39,859 bases of DNA from Methanobrevibacter sp. (GTDB lineage Archaea > Methanobacteriota > Methanobacteria > Methanobacteriales > Methanobacteriaceae): contig JAFRFB010000041.1 of NCBI GenBank assembly GCA_017434555.1, positions 1 to 39,859 of the forward strand, given 5' to 3'. Under the pieces are notes generated by a model that saw only the letters and a list, made by a program, of their open reading frames with translations, searched no databases and was not told the DNA's origin. This document shows positions 32,932-39,859 of this stretch, one piece after another. A program made the translations under genes and the position numbers. Each line of letters opens with the position of its first letter. Within the stretch, counting starts at the first letter, position 1.

Positions 32932-34809
32932 CTACTTTGAAATTGTATGTTCCATTGTTAATGGGAACAGTAATCTAAATCCAGTACCATTTTCCACATC
33001 TAAATATGAAATATCTCCGTCTAATTGTTTAGTTAAGTTTTTAATAATCTCACAACCAAGACTGTGCTTCATATTCTTTTTGGTTTTATCAATACCGACT
33101 CCATTGTCTTTAATTATTAATTCACCAGTATTGTCATCGATTTTTCTGAAAGATTTAGTTATTGTTTTGTCCGGCCAATCCTGTGGGAATGCATGTTTAA
33201 TGGAATTCATGGTTAGTTCATCAACAACTAAAAGCAATGGGGTTATTATCTCAATGGATAATGTAATGTCGTCTTCCACACTTGATTTAAATGTAATTCC
33301 ATCTCTCAATCCAATTAAATTTTCAAGTTTGGAATCCTGATCAATGATATATTCCTTAAGATTGATGTTTTTAAAGTCACTTGTATTATATGTTTTTTCA
33401 TGCAAAAGAGCAAGTGAGGACAATCTGGATTGCATATGATCAATGATTAAATTCGGTTGATTTTTATATGCTCTTTTTTCAAGGTTCAGGAAACTGTTTA
33501 AAATCTGCAGGTTGTTTTTAACCCTATGGTGAACTTCTTTAATCAATACTTTTTGATGCTCGTTTGCATCCTGCAATTCCTGTTGTTTTATGTAGTCTTC
33601 AGTAATATCTGTTAAAAATCCTATACTGTGTTCCTCTTGACCAAATTCAAATATTTCAATATGTATTTCACATATTTTTTGATTATTTGGATCTCCTTTA
33701 ACATTATATACAAATGTTTCATCAAGTTCATTTATTTCTCTTCTCAATATTTTTCTAAATGATTCCACAGTTTTTTCATTATCTATATTTTCTATAATTA
33801 CTCTATGATTGGAGTAAGTTGCTTTATCCTCTTCCACAATATCGTAAAAGCTTTCACTGTATTCATACTGCTTTTCGTTTAAAGGGTCTATTAACAGTGC
33901 CAGTTTTTTGGAGTTTTTAAATCCGTTAAGTAAAAAGTCAACAGGTCTTGTTATATTTTTATCTGAGCTTTTTGTAATGTCTTTGATTAAAGCATATCTG
34001 CTTATTAATCCTCCATTTTCATCAAATTTTGAATAAAAATTAAAATCCAAAAATTTTATAATACCATCGGGTGTTTTAATCCTAACAACACTTTCATAGT
34101 TGGCTATTCCACTATCCAGAGTATTCTGAATCTTTTCAATTAGTGGGCGGTCTTCAGGAATTGCCAATTCAAAGACAATATTATAGTATTCGTCGTTTTC
34201 TTCTCTTGAACGATTAATGATGTTGTAGACTCCCTGAGTCCATGAATATTTGTCGTTGATTTTATAGTAACTTCCGGTCTGTGAGAAATATTCAATCAAT
34301 GAGGATTTATTTTCATCATAAATTTCATATTTTTCCAAGTCTTCATTTTTTCCTTCTATTGTGTATTTCATTTCTGCTATTAAGATGATATTTTCCATAT
34401 CATAGATTACTTTAACGTTTGAGAGTCTTGCAAGTTTATCGTTCTGATAATATAGGAAACGTAGTTTTTTAGTTTCATGGGTTAGATATACCTCCTGCAA
34501 GATATCCTGTAAGATTTCACTGTATTCAGGTGAACATTCACTCAATAATCTTCCTTCAACATCATCGGGTTTTATATTTCCACGTTCCAATGCACTTTTT
34601 CCTAACATTTGGATTATAAAGTCTGCACCGCCGTTATATGGTATGAAAACATTCATATCACAAGGTAGACTATTTATTACTCTTTTAAATGGGACTGACT
34701 GTGTTTTAAATATTGGTTCAACATAATGGAATAATTGCTTTTCTGTAATTTCTCTAATCATAATTTCTGTAGTGTCTTCTAGTTTGATGTATCTTTTTTG
34801 AATTTGCAT
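32932..34809 (-). CDS. Soluble PAS-type sensor histidine kinase (HisKA_2)
   Basis: 625 residues with no membrane segment, so a cytoplasmic sensor. Residues about 20-150 form an N-terminal PAS-like domain, about 165-280 a PAS/PAC domain (SQTGSYYKINDKYSW, ISRYALIKDIT) and about 285-405 a third PAS-like unit. The dimerisation helix has KEVHHRVKNNLQILNSFLNLE (phosphoacceptor His427 or His428), typical of HisKA_2. The ATPase part shows the N box (ELTMNSIKHAF, Asn535), KDNGVG and NGTGFRLLF. It overlaps the upstream paralogue by one base and has a GGAGGTGG ribosome binding site within it. Confidence 0.9.
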   Translation of the reverse strand: MQIQKRYIKLEDTTEIMIREITEKQLFHYVEPIFKTQSVPFKRVINSLPCDMNVFIPYNGGADFIIQMLGKSALERGNIKPDDVEGRLLSECSPEYSEILQDILQEVYLTHETKKLRFLYYQNDKLARLSNVKVIYDMENIILIAEMKYTIEGKNEDLEKYEIYDENKSSLIEYFSQTGSYYKINDKYSWTQGVYNIINRSREENDEYYNIVFELAIPEDRPLIEKIQNTLDSGIANYESVVRIKTPDGIIKFLDFNFYSKFDENGGLISRYALIKDITKSSDKNITRPVDFLLNGFKNSKKLALLIDPLNEKQYEYSESFYDIVEEDKATYSNHRVIIENIDNEKTVESFRKILRREINELDETFVYNVKGDPNNQKICEIHIEIFEFGQEEHSIGFLTDITEDYIKQQELQDANEHQKVLIKEVHHRVKNNLQILNSFLNLEKRAYKNQPNLIIDHMQSRLSSLALLHEKTYNTSDFKNINLKEYIIDQDSKLENLIGLRDGITFKSSVEDDITLSIEIITPLLLVVDELTMNSIKHAFPQDWPDKTITKSFRKIDDNTGELIIKDNGVGIDKTKKNMKHSLGCEIIKNLTKQLDGDISYLDVENGTGFRLLFPLTMEHTISK

Positions 34810-36701
34810 TATGCCACCTCCTCATTTTCATCATCGGATAATTCTTCAAATTTTATTGGAAATATTATTCTAAATCCTGTACCGACATCACTGTCTATAA
34901 TCTCTATAGTCCCATCAATCTGTTTAGTTAGGCTGTTTACAATTTCCCAGCCTAAGTTATGATTAATGAGCTGGTCTGGACTTTCAAGACCAACACCATT
35001 ATCCTTTAAGATAAATTCACATGTATTTTCATCAATGAATTTAATTTCTTTATGGATTGTTTTATTTTCCATATCCTGGTCTGGAAATGCATGCTTTATT
35101 GAATTCATAGTCAATTCATCAACAATCAGTAATAATGGCGTTATCGTTTCGATTGATAAGTGGATGTTTTCATCGATTTCTGATTCAAAGTTAATATTTT
35201 TGGCACTGAACAATCCCTGCAGGGTGTCATCCTGATCTTCTAGATAATCCTTTAAATTAATGTTTAAAAAGTCACTTGTATTGTATGTCTTTTCATGTAA
35301 AAGGGCAAGTGAAGAAAGACGTGCCTGCATATTATCTAAAATCTGATTTGGATTATTCCTATATGCACGACGTTCCAGGTTTAGAAAACTGTTCAATACC
35401 TGCAGGTTGTTTTTAACCCTATGGTGAACCTCTTTAATTAAAATGTTTTTATTGGCATTGGATTTGATTAACTCCTGCTGTTTTTTCTTTATATGCGTAA
35501 TGTCAGTTAAAAATCCTATGCTGTGTTCATTATTTCCATACTGGAATCTTTCAATAAACAGTTCACATATTTTCAAGTTGTTTTCATCACCGTTGACCTT
35601 ATATGTCAATATTTCATTGACTTCGTTTATTTCTCCATCGATTAATTTCACGAGATTTTCTCTAACATCCTCTTCCACGATGTTGTCAAGCACATCCCTT
35701 GAATGAATATAATCTTCAGAAGGAATTTCAATCATCTTATAGAATCCTTTACTGAACTCGTATCTTCGGCTTAACGGTTCTATAAGAAGGGAAAGTTTTG
35801 AATTATGGTTAAAACCGTCCAGCATAAAGTCTACAGGTCTGGTCATATGCTTATGTGAATCAAGGCTCACATCTTTAAATAATCCGTAATGACTTATTTC
35901 ATCTCCGTTTTCATCAAATTTAGAGTATAAATAGGTATCTATATATTTAAGATGGCCGTCACGGGTTTTGATTCTGATAATATTTTCATATGTGTCCGTT
36001 TCGGGACTCATTGTATTGAGCAGTTCATGAACCAATGGCTTGTCCTCAGGAATTACCAAATCAAAGATAATATTGTAATATGCATCATCAGATTCCTTGC
36101 TCCTGTTTATGATATTGTATATTCCAGGAGTCCAGGTATATTCGTTTCTTGTTTTATAATAACTTCCTGTCTGTGAGAAATATTCGATTAAAGTGGATTT
36201 ATTCGCATCATCTTCAAGTTTCTTTTCTTCTAAGCTTCTTTCATTTGAAAGTTCGTCAGTATAATCAGAAATAACAAAGAGATTGCCTGCCTCATAAATA
36301 ATGTGGATATTTGTTATGCTTTTAATTCTATTGCTGATATAGTAATAGATTCTCATGGATTTTGTTTCTTTTGTTTTAAACACTTCTTTAAATGGCTCTT
36401 TAAAAATCTCATAGAAAATTGGTGAACATTCACTGAATTTACGGCCTTCAACATCTTCTAATTTGATATTTCCTCTCTGTAAAATATTCCAGCCTAAACG
36501 ATTGATAACGAAGTCTTCGCCATCCTCAATGGGTATAATCATGTTAACATCTGACTGAACATATTTGATAATATTGCAGAAAGGAATTTTCATTGGTTTT
36601 TGATACTGAGGAGCCTGTTCAAACAATTCAACATTGTTTATGTTGTATACTCGAACTTCCTCAATTTTTTCCAATTCTCGGTATTGTCTTTCAATATGCA
36701 T
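34809..36701 (-). CDS. Soluble PAS-type sensor histidine kinase (HisKA_2), paralogue
   Basis: 630 residues and collinear with the downstream kinase throughout, clearly a tandem duplication. Landmarks are ECSP near residue 91, SQTGSYYK near 176, NEHSIGFLTDIT near 391, KEVHHRVKNNLQVLNSFLNLE with His426/427, ELTMNSIKHAF, LKDNGVGLES and VGTGFRIIF. All catalytic boxes are intact in both copies, so both may be active, possibly as a heterodimer or with different inputs. First gene of the minus-strand operon; a GGGT site and TATA-like run (about 36722-36740) lie upstream. It is divergent from purA. Confidence 0.9.
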   Translation of the reverse strand: MHIERQYRELEKIEEVRVYNINNVELFEQAPQYQKPMKIPFCNIIKYVQSDVNMIIPIEDGEDFVINRLGWNILQRGNIKLEDVEGRKFSECSPIFYEIFKEPFKEVFKTKETKSMRIYYYISNRIKSITNIHIIYEAGNLFVISDYTDELSNERSLEEKKLEDDANKSTLIEYFSQTGSYYKTRNEYTWTPGIYNIINRSKESDDAYYNIIFDLVIPEDKPLVHELLNTMSPETDTYENIIRIKTRDGHLKYIDTYLYSKFDENGDEISHYGLFKDVSLDSHKHMTRPVDFMLDGFNHNSKLSLLIEPLSRRYEFSKGFYKMIEIPSEDYIHSRDVLDNIVEEDVRENLVKLIDGEINEVNEILTYKVNGDENNLKICELFIERFQYGNNEHSIGFLTDITHIKKKQQELIKSNANKNILIKEVHHRVKNNLQVLNSFLNLERRAYRNNPNQILDNMQARLSSLALLHEKTYNTSDFLNINLKDYLEDQDDTLQGLFSAKNINFESEIDENIHLSIETITPLLLIVDELTMNSIKHAFPDQDMENKTIHKEIKFIDENTCEFILKDNGVGLESPDQLINHNLGWEIVNSLTKQIDGTIEIIDSDVGTGFRIIFPIKFEELSDDENEEVA

Positions 36702-36857
36702 ATTTATTACCCGTTTTTAATTTAAGTTATATTATATTTATGTCTCATTATATTATTTAAAAATTTGTTGGAAAAGTTTTTTAATAATTAATTATATAAT
36801 ATAATTGTTATGGAAATTTTTTATTTTCACATATTAATTATTTTAGGGAGTTATTAA

Positions 36858-37880
36858 ATGACATGTAGTATTTTAGTAGGTGGAGCATGGGGTGATGAAG
36901 GTAAAGGAAAATGTATTACTTACCTTTGCAGCAATGACAAACCATCAATAATAGCTCGTGCGGGTGTAGGTCCAAATGCAGGCCATTCCGTAGAGTTCAA
37001 TGGAGAAAAATATGGTTTAAGATTAACCCCTTCCGGTTTTGTACACACTGATGCTAAACTCATGATTGGGGCTGGAGTTTTAGTAAATCCTGATGTACTT
37101 TATAAAGAATTTGATGATTTGGCAAAATATAATGTAAAAGAAAGAATGTCTATTGACCCACGCTGTGCAATAATTACTGAAGAGCATATGAATAGAGATA
37201 AGGCTTCTGAACATTTGGCTAAAAAAATAGGAAGTACCGGTTCCGGATGCGGTCCGGCAAATTCAGACCGTGTAATGAGAACAATTGAACTTGCACGTGA
37301 CATTCCGGAATTAGAAGAATACCTTGCTGATGTATCAATAGCATGTAATGAAGCTATTGACAATGGTGAGGAAGTATTCATTGAAGGTTCCCAAGGTTTT
37401 GCATTGTCTCTTTACTATGGATCTTATCCATTTGTAACCAGTAAGGACACCACTGCATCTACATTTGCAGCAGATGTTGGTGTTGGACCAACTAAAGTGG
37501 ATGAAGTCATAAACGTGTTTAAAGCTTATATTTCACGTGTTGGAGAAGGACCATTCCCAACTGAAATGTCTCAGGAAGAAGCTGAAAGCAAAGGACTGGA
37601 AGAATATGGTGTTGTAACCGGACGCCGTAGACGTATAGGATACTTTGATATGGAACTTGCTAAGGAATCCTGCAGAATCAATGGTGCAACACAAATCGCT
37701 TTAACATGTGTTGACAGATTATATCCGGACTGTGCAAGAACACAGGACTACAGTGTCTTATCAGCTGAAACCAAGGCATTCATTGATGAAATTGAAAGCG
37801 AAACTGGAGTTCCTGTCACAATAATTTCAACAGGTCCAGATTTGCAAGACACAATTGATTTAAGAAAAGAATTATTATAA
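36858..37880 (+). CDS. purA: Adenylosuccinate synthetase
   Basis: GTP-dependent enzyme forming adenylosuccinate from IMP and aspartate in AMP synthesis. The N-terminal [11 protein letters not shown] loop, [37 protein letters not shown] and the [14 protein letters not shown] segment define the family. The 340-residue size matches the short archaeal form, about 90 residues less than the bacterial enzyme. GGGAG precedes ATG 36858. A hairpin with T tract follows the stop codon, so it is probably monocistronic. Confidence 0.96.
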   Translation: MTCSILVGGAWGDEGKGKCITYLCSNDKPSIIARAGVGPNAGHSVEFNGEKYGLRLTPSGFVHTDAKLMIGAGVLVNPDVLYKEFDDLAKYNVKERMSIDPRCAIITEEHMNRDKASEHLAKKIGSTGSGCGPANSDRVMRTIELARDIPELEEYLADVSIACNEAIDNGEEVFIEGSQGFALSLYYGSYPFVTSKDTTASTFAADVGVGPTKVDEVINVFKAYISRVGEGPFPTEMSQEEAESKGLEEYGVVTGRRRRIGYFDMELAKESCRINGATQIALTCVDRLYPDCARTQDYSVLSAETKAFIDEIESETGVPVTIISTGPDLQDTIDLRKELL

Positions 37881-37889
37881 TTTTTGACT

Positions 37890-37913
37890 AAAGCTCATAA
37901 TTTGAGCTTTTTT
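37890..37913 (+). terminator. Terminator after purA
   Basis: AAAGCTCA (37890-37897) and TGAGCTTT (37903-37910) form a perfect 8-bp stem with a 5-base loop, followed by more T. It lies within the 5' extension of the next open frame, which argues that the extension is not translated. Confidence 0.75.
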
Positions 37914-38059
37914 ACCTTATTTTTAGAATTTTTTTTAGGATATTTTGAGAAATCAATATACCTTTTTAACATTTTCACAAAAGCACATTTGCACGCAGTC
38001 GCACTTCGGCAATTTTTATGTATGAATTTTTTCAAAAAAAGTATTGTTAAAAAAAAGTT

Positions 38060-38075
38060 GAGGTGTTTTTTTTTG
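38060..38075 (+). promoter_or_regulatory. Ribosome binding site with T9 spacer and TTG start
   Basis: GAGGTG (38060-38065), nine T residues (38066-38074) and a TTG start (38073-38075). Same design as for enolase at 3537. Confidence 0.65.
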
Positions 38076-38945
38076 CATCAAAACATAGATAAATTTTTCA
38101 AGGTATCCGCAATCCTTTTTGGACAATTGTTTGTTGATTTTTTCGGATTGAATTATCATATAATACGATTATACAGAAATGAGTTGAATACTTTTGATGG
38201 AATAAGTTTATTTTCGGATTTGGTTTTTGAAACCCGTGAAGGAATACTTCTTAATTTTGAGTTTCAGGATATTAAGCTTGAAAAGAAACACTTGAAAAAA
38301 TATATGGATTATAAGATTTGTCTTCAATGTCAATCAGGTAAACCTGTTGTCACAGTTATCATTTGCACATATCATATCAAATCTGATGTTTATATTTTCA
38401 AAGAAACTGAAACATCAATATTGAAACCTATAATCCATTATTTGTTGGACTCATATGATGAAGTAAAGTATTTAACTATAAAAAATAAATTAATTAATAA
38501 CTTAAAACTATCACATCAAGAGATTCAGTTTTTGATATTATCACCATTTATGGTTCACAAAAATCTAAGACTTTTAAAAATAAGGGATGTTTGCGGTTTG
38601 ATTAAGGAGATAAGAGAGAAAAGATTATTCGATTCTGATGAAATGTATTTGCCATTAATATTGGCTATAAATCAGTATGTTTCAGATGAAGATGAGAGAA
38701 ATAAATTAATTAAGGTGATAACAATGGATATGCCTGCCGATGAGATATATGAAAAAGTAATGAGTAGTGGAATTTTAGAACAGGGAATTGAGCAAGGAAT
38801 AGAACAAGGAATAGAATTGGGTGTTGAGAGAGGTGAATTTGATATGGCTCTTAAGTTTAGTCAAATTTTTGGCGTTGAAGAAGCTTCAAAAATTAGTGGC
38901 TTTTCAATAGAAGAACTTGAAAGAGGTAAATTAATAAATAGATAA
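38073..38945 (+). CDS. PD-(D/E)XK nuclease-family transposase-like protein
   Basis: Member of the Rpn / PDDEXK-transposase type group, related to recombination-promoting nucleases. From TTG 38073 it has 290 residues. The nuclease core shows Asp49 (FSDLVF) and Glu63-x-Gln65 (NFEFQD), then a helix and VTVIICTY. The C-terminus has the family-typical repeat EQGIEQGIEQGIELG and ends in a small helical module (ASKISGFSIEELE). The frame is open from 37884, but the extra 63 residues cover the purA terminator and look non-coding. No terminal repeats or target duplication flank it, so a mobile element is not shown. It may act in DNA cleavage or recombination. Confidence 0.75.
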   Translation: MHQNIDKFFKVSAILFGQLFVDFFGLNYHIIRLYRNELNTFDGISLFSDLVFETREGILLNFEFQDIKLEKKHLKKYMDYKICLQCQSGKPVVTVIICTYHIKSDVYIFKETETSILKPIIHYLLDSYDEVKYLTIKNKLINNLKLSHQEIQFLILSPFMVHKNLRLLKIRDVCGLIKEIREKRLFDSDEMYLPLILAINQYVSDEDERNKLIKVITMDMPADEIYEKVMSSGILEQGIEQGIEQGIELGVERGEFDMALKFSQIFGVEEASKISGFSIEELERGKLINR

Positions 38946-38955
38946 TTATTTCTAT

Positions 38956-39570
38956 TTATTTTTTTGCAATCACTACTAAAATATAATCATCTTCTTTTTT
39001 AAAGCAATCAACGCTTGAAAAACCTGCATTTAACAGGTATCTTTTCAGTTTGTCTGCAGTATATACTTTCATTCCCTCTACTGTACTTAACCATTTTTCA
39101 TCATCAGGATGATTTCCATCAGTTCCTTGAGCTATAAGAAATTTTCCATTTTCTTTAATTATTTTAAAAACTTTTTTAAATGTATTCTCAATATCTGGCC
39201 AGAAATATATTGTTTCAAATGCAGAAACTAAATCATAGGTCATCTCTTCAATAGGCATATTGCTCACGTCCGCATGCATTACTCTACATCTGCCACTGTC
39301 AACGGCTTTCTGGTTTCTCTTAATGGATTCCAATACAGAAACTTCAGAATAATCAAGTCCGTCTACAATATTTGTCGTTAATTTAAGAAATTTTTCAATA
39401 TTTACTCCTCCACCGCATCCAATATCCAGGATTTTGTCATCTTTTCCTACTTCAATGCATTTAAATGCAAATTCGGATATTGGTTTATGATTTTCATTCA
39501 TATTTTCAATTGTCTGAATTCCTTCTTCTCCATGGGGTTTTCTGCATTGTGTAATCTTCTTTTCAAGCAT
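38956..39570 (-). CDS. Class I SAM-dependent methyltransferase
   Basis: 204 residues of the Methyltransf_11/25 type. Motif I is ILDIGCGGGVNIEKFL, then DGLDYSEVSVLES, CRVMHADVSNMPIEE and AFETIYFWPDIENTF. The frame opens at a GTG (39579) that belongs to a GTGATT ribosome binding site; ATG 39570 (MLEKKITQCRKPHG) is preferred. It is convergent with the nuclease gene at a 10-base distance and is not related closely to the methyltransferase at 19539. Substrate unknown. Confidence 0.85.
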   Translation of the reverse strand: MLEKKITQCRKPHGEEGIQTIENMNENHKPISEFAFKCIEVGKDDKILDIGCGGGVNIEKFLKLTTNIVDGLDYSEVSVLESIKRNQKAVDSGRCRVMHADVSNMPIEEMTYDLVSAFETIYFWPDIENTFKKVFKIIKENGKFLIAQGTDGNHPDDEKWLSTVEGMKVYTADKLKRYLLNAGFSSVDCFKKEDDYILVVIAKK

Positions 39571-39784
39571 TTGAATCACATAAATATTATTTTAATTTTT
39601 AATAAATATTATAGTATATTACTAAAAGTTTTTATCTTTTTAGTTGTTCTTTTTTTTAGCAATATTACTCGTCAAATGGTCTCGCGAAATTTGTATATTA
39701 TATTATATTTAATACTTATTAGTATGTCTCTTGGAGAAAATTAATAATAACTGTGAGGGATTATAATTAAATAATTTTTGGGAT

Positions 39785-39798
39785 CAGGTGTTTTTTTT
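39785..39798 (+). promoter_or_regulatory. Ribosome binding site with T8 spacer
   Basis: CAGGTG (39785-39790) followed by eight T residues (39791-39798) and ATG at 39799. Third instance of the design seen at 3537 and 38060. An upstream run CGCGAAATTTGTATATTA (about 39683-39700) looks like a BRE/TATA promoter. Confidence 0.6.
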
Positions 39799-39859
39799 AT
39801 GAGTAATGTTGTTGATATGGGTTTAAAGTTGGAAATTTTTCCTGATGATGAAATGATTA
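39799..39859 (+). CDS. Start of an unidentified gene, 3' end cut by window
   Basis: ATG 39799 opens a frame that runs off the window after 20 codons (begins MSNVVDMGLKLEIFPDDEMI). The ribosome binding site, T8 spacer and a TATA-like promoter upstream support a real gene. The fragment is too short to identify. The 228 bases between it and the preceding divergent gene hold no other gene I can support. Confidence 0.5.
   Translation, partial: MSNVVDMGLKLEIFPDDEMI

Noticed and set aside
32429-36176. Plus-strand frames of 65-138 residues opposite the kinases and receiver
   Set aside because: They are antisense to genes with full domain motifs, have no ribosome binding sites and biased hydrophobic composition typical of shadow frames.
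37884-38072. 63-residue N-terminal extension of the PD-(D/E)XK protein
   Set aside because: It covers the purA terminator hairpin, has low-complexity Phe/Leu-rich translation and lacks a ribosome binding site, whereas GAGGTG precedes TTG 38073.
1-39859. CRISPR array, tRNA, rRNA or complete insertion sequence
   Set aside because: No regularly spaced direct repeats, no cloverleaf with a conserved T-loop and no transposase with terminal inverted repeats were seen by eye; a computed scan could still find weak cases.

Overview
The window looks like a chromosomal segment from a mesophilic, AT-rich methanogenic archaeon of the Methanobacteriales, most likely Methanobrevibacter or a close relative (genus is an inference from gene content and base composition). 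Archaeal-only genes fix the domain: RNA polymerase subunits Rpo3, Rpo10 and Rpo6, ribosomal protein eL18, an archaeal mevalonate route through isopentenyl phosphate kinase and type 2 IPP isomerase, a MEMO1-family protein, archaeal RNase J, and BRE/TATA-type promoters. DapL fits an order that makes lysine for pseudomurein.

Layout. (1) 1-3417: end of the archaeal S4-S11-Rpo3-L18e-L13-S9-Rpo10-Rpo6 operon; Rpo10 (2983-3153) is a 56-residue gene. (2) 3549-11660: a long co-directional housekeeping run: enolase, ferredoxin, S2, MEMO, then mevalonate kinase, isopentenyl phosphate kinase, IPP isomerase, RNase J and geranylgeranyl diphosphate synthase, which together lead to archaeal lipid precursors. 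It ends at a hairpin with a T9 tract. (3) 11690-22375: an accessory block of about 10.7 kb: a secreted-type protein, an ADP-ribosylglycohydrolase, a structured 498-bp gap, a TrmB-type regulator divergent from hybrid cluster protein plus cupin, a gap with a small-RNA candidate, three CAAX/PrsW-type membrane protease genes, and a minus-strand TPR / aldo-keto reductase / methyltransferase operon. (4) 22539-24680 and 26901-28136: gltX and dapL, the expected next core genes, with an anchored acidic protein between them. (5) 28147-30011: three small soluble proteins of unknown role. (6) 30056-36701, minus strand: a five-gene signalling set of two tandem soluble PAS-histidine kinases, a receiver-only regulator, a membrane glycosyltransferase 2 with its own N-terminal receiver-like domain, and an anchored extracytoplasmic protein. 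(7) 36858-39859: purA, a PD-(D/E)XK transposase-like nuclease, a methyltransferase and the first 20 codons of another gene.

The best candidate for an undescribed system is the signalling set in (6), which suggests phosphorelay control of polysaccharide synthesis at the membrane. Secondary candidates are two intergenic regions with stacked hairpins (13190-13490 and 16258-16525), several predicted leaderless genes in the accessory block, and a recurring ribosome binding site followed by an 8-9 T tract. No rRNA, tRNA, CRISPR array or complete insertion sequence was seen.

Several start codons below differ from the longest open frame because that frame begins on the GTG of a GGTGATT-type ribosome binding site; the reason is given in each entry.
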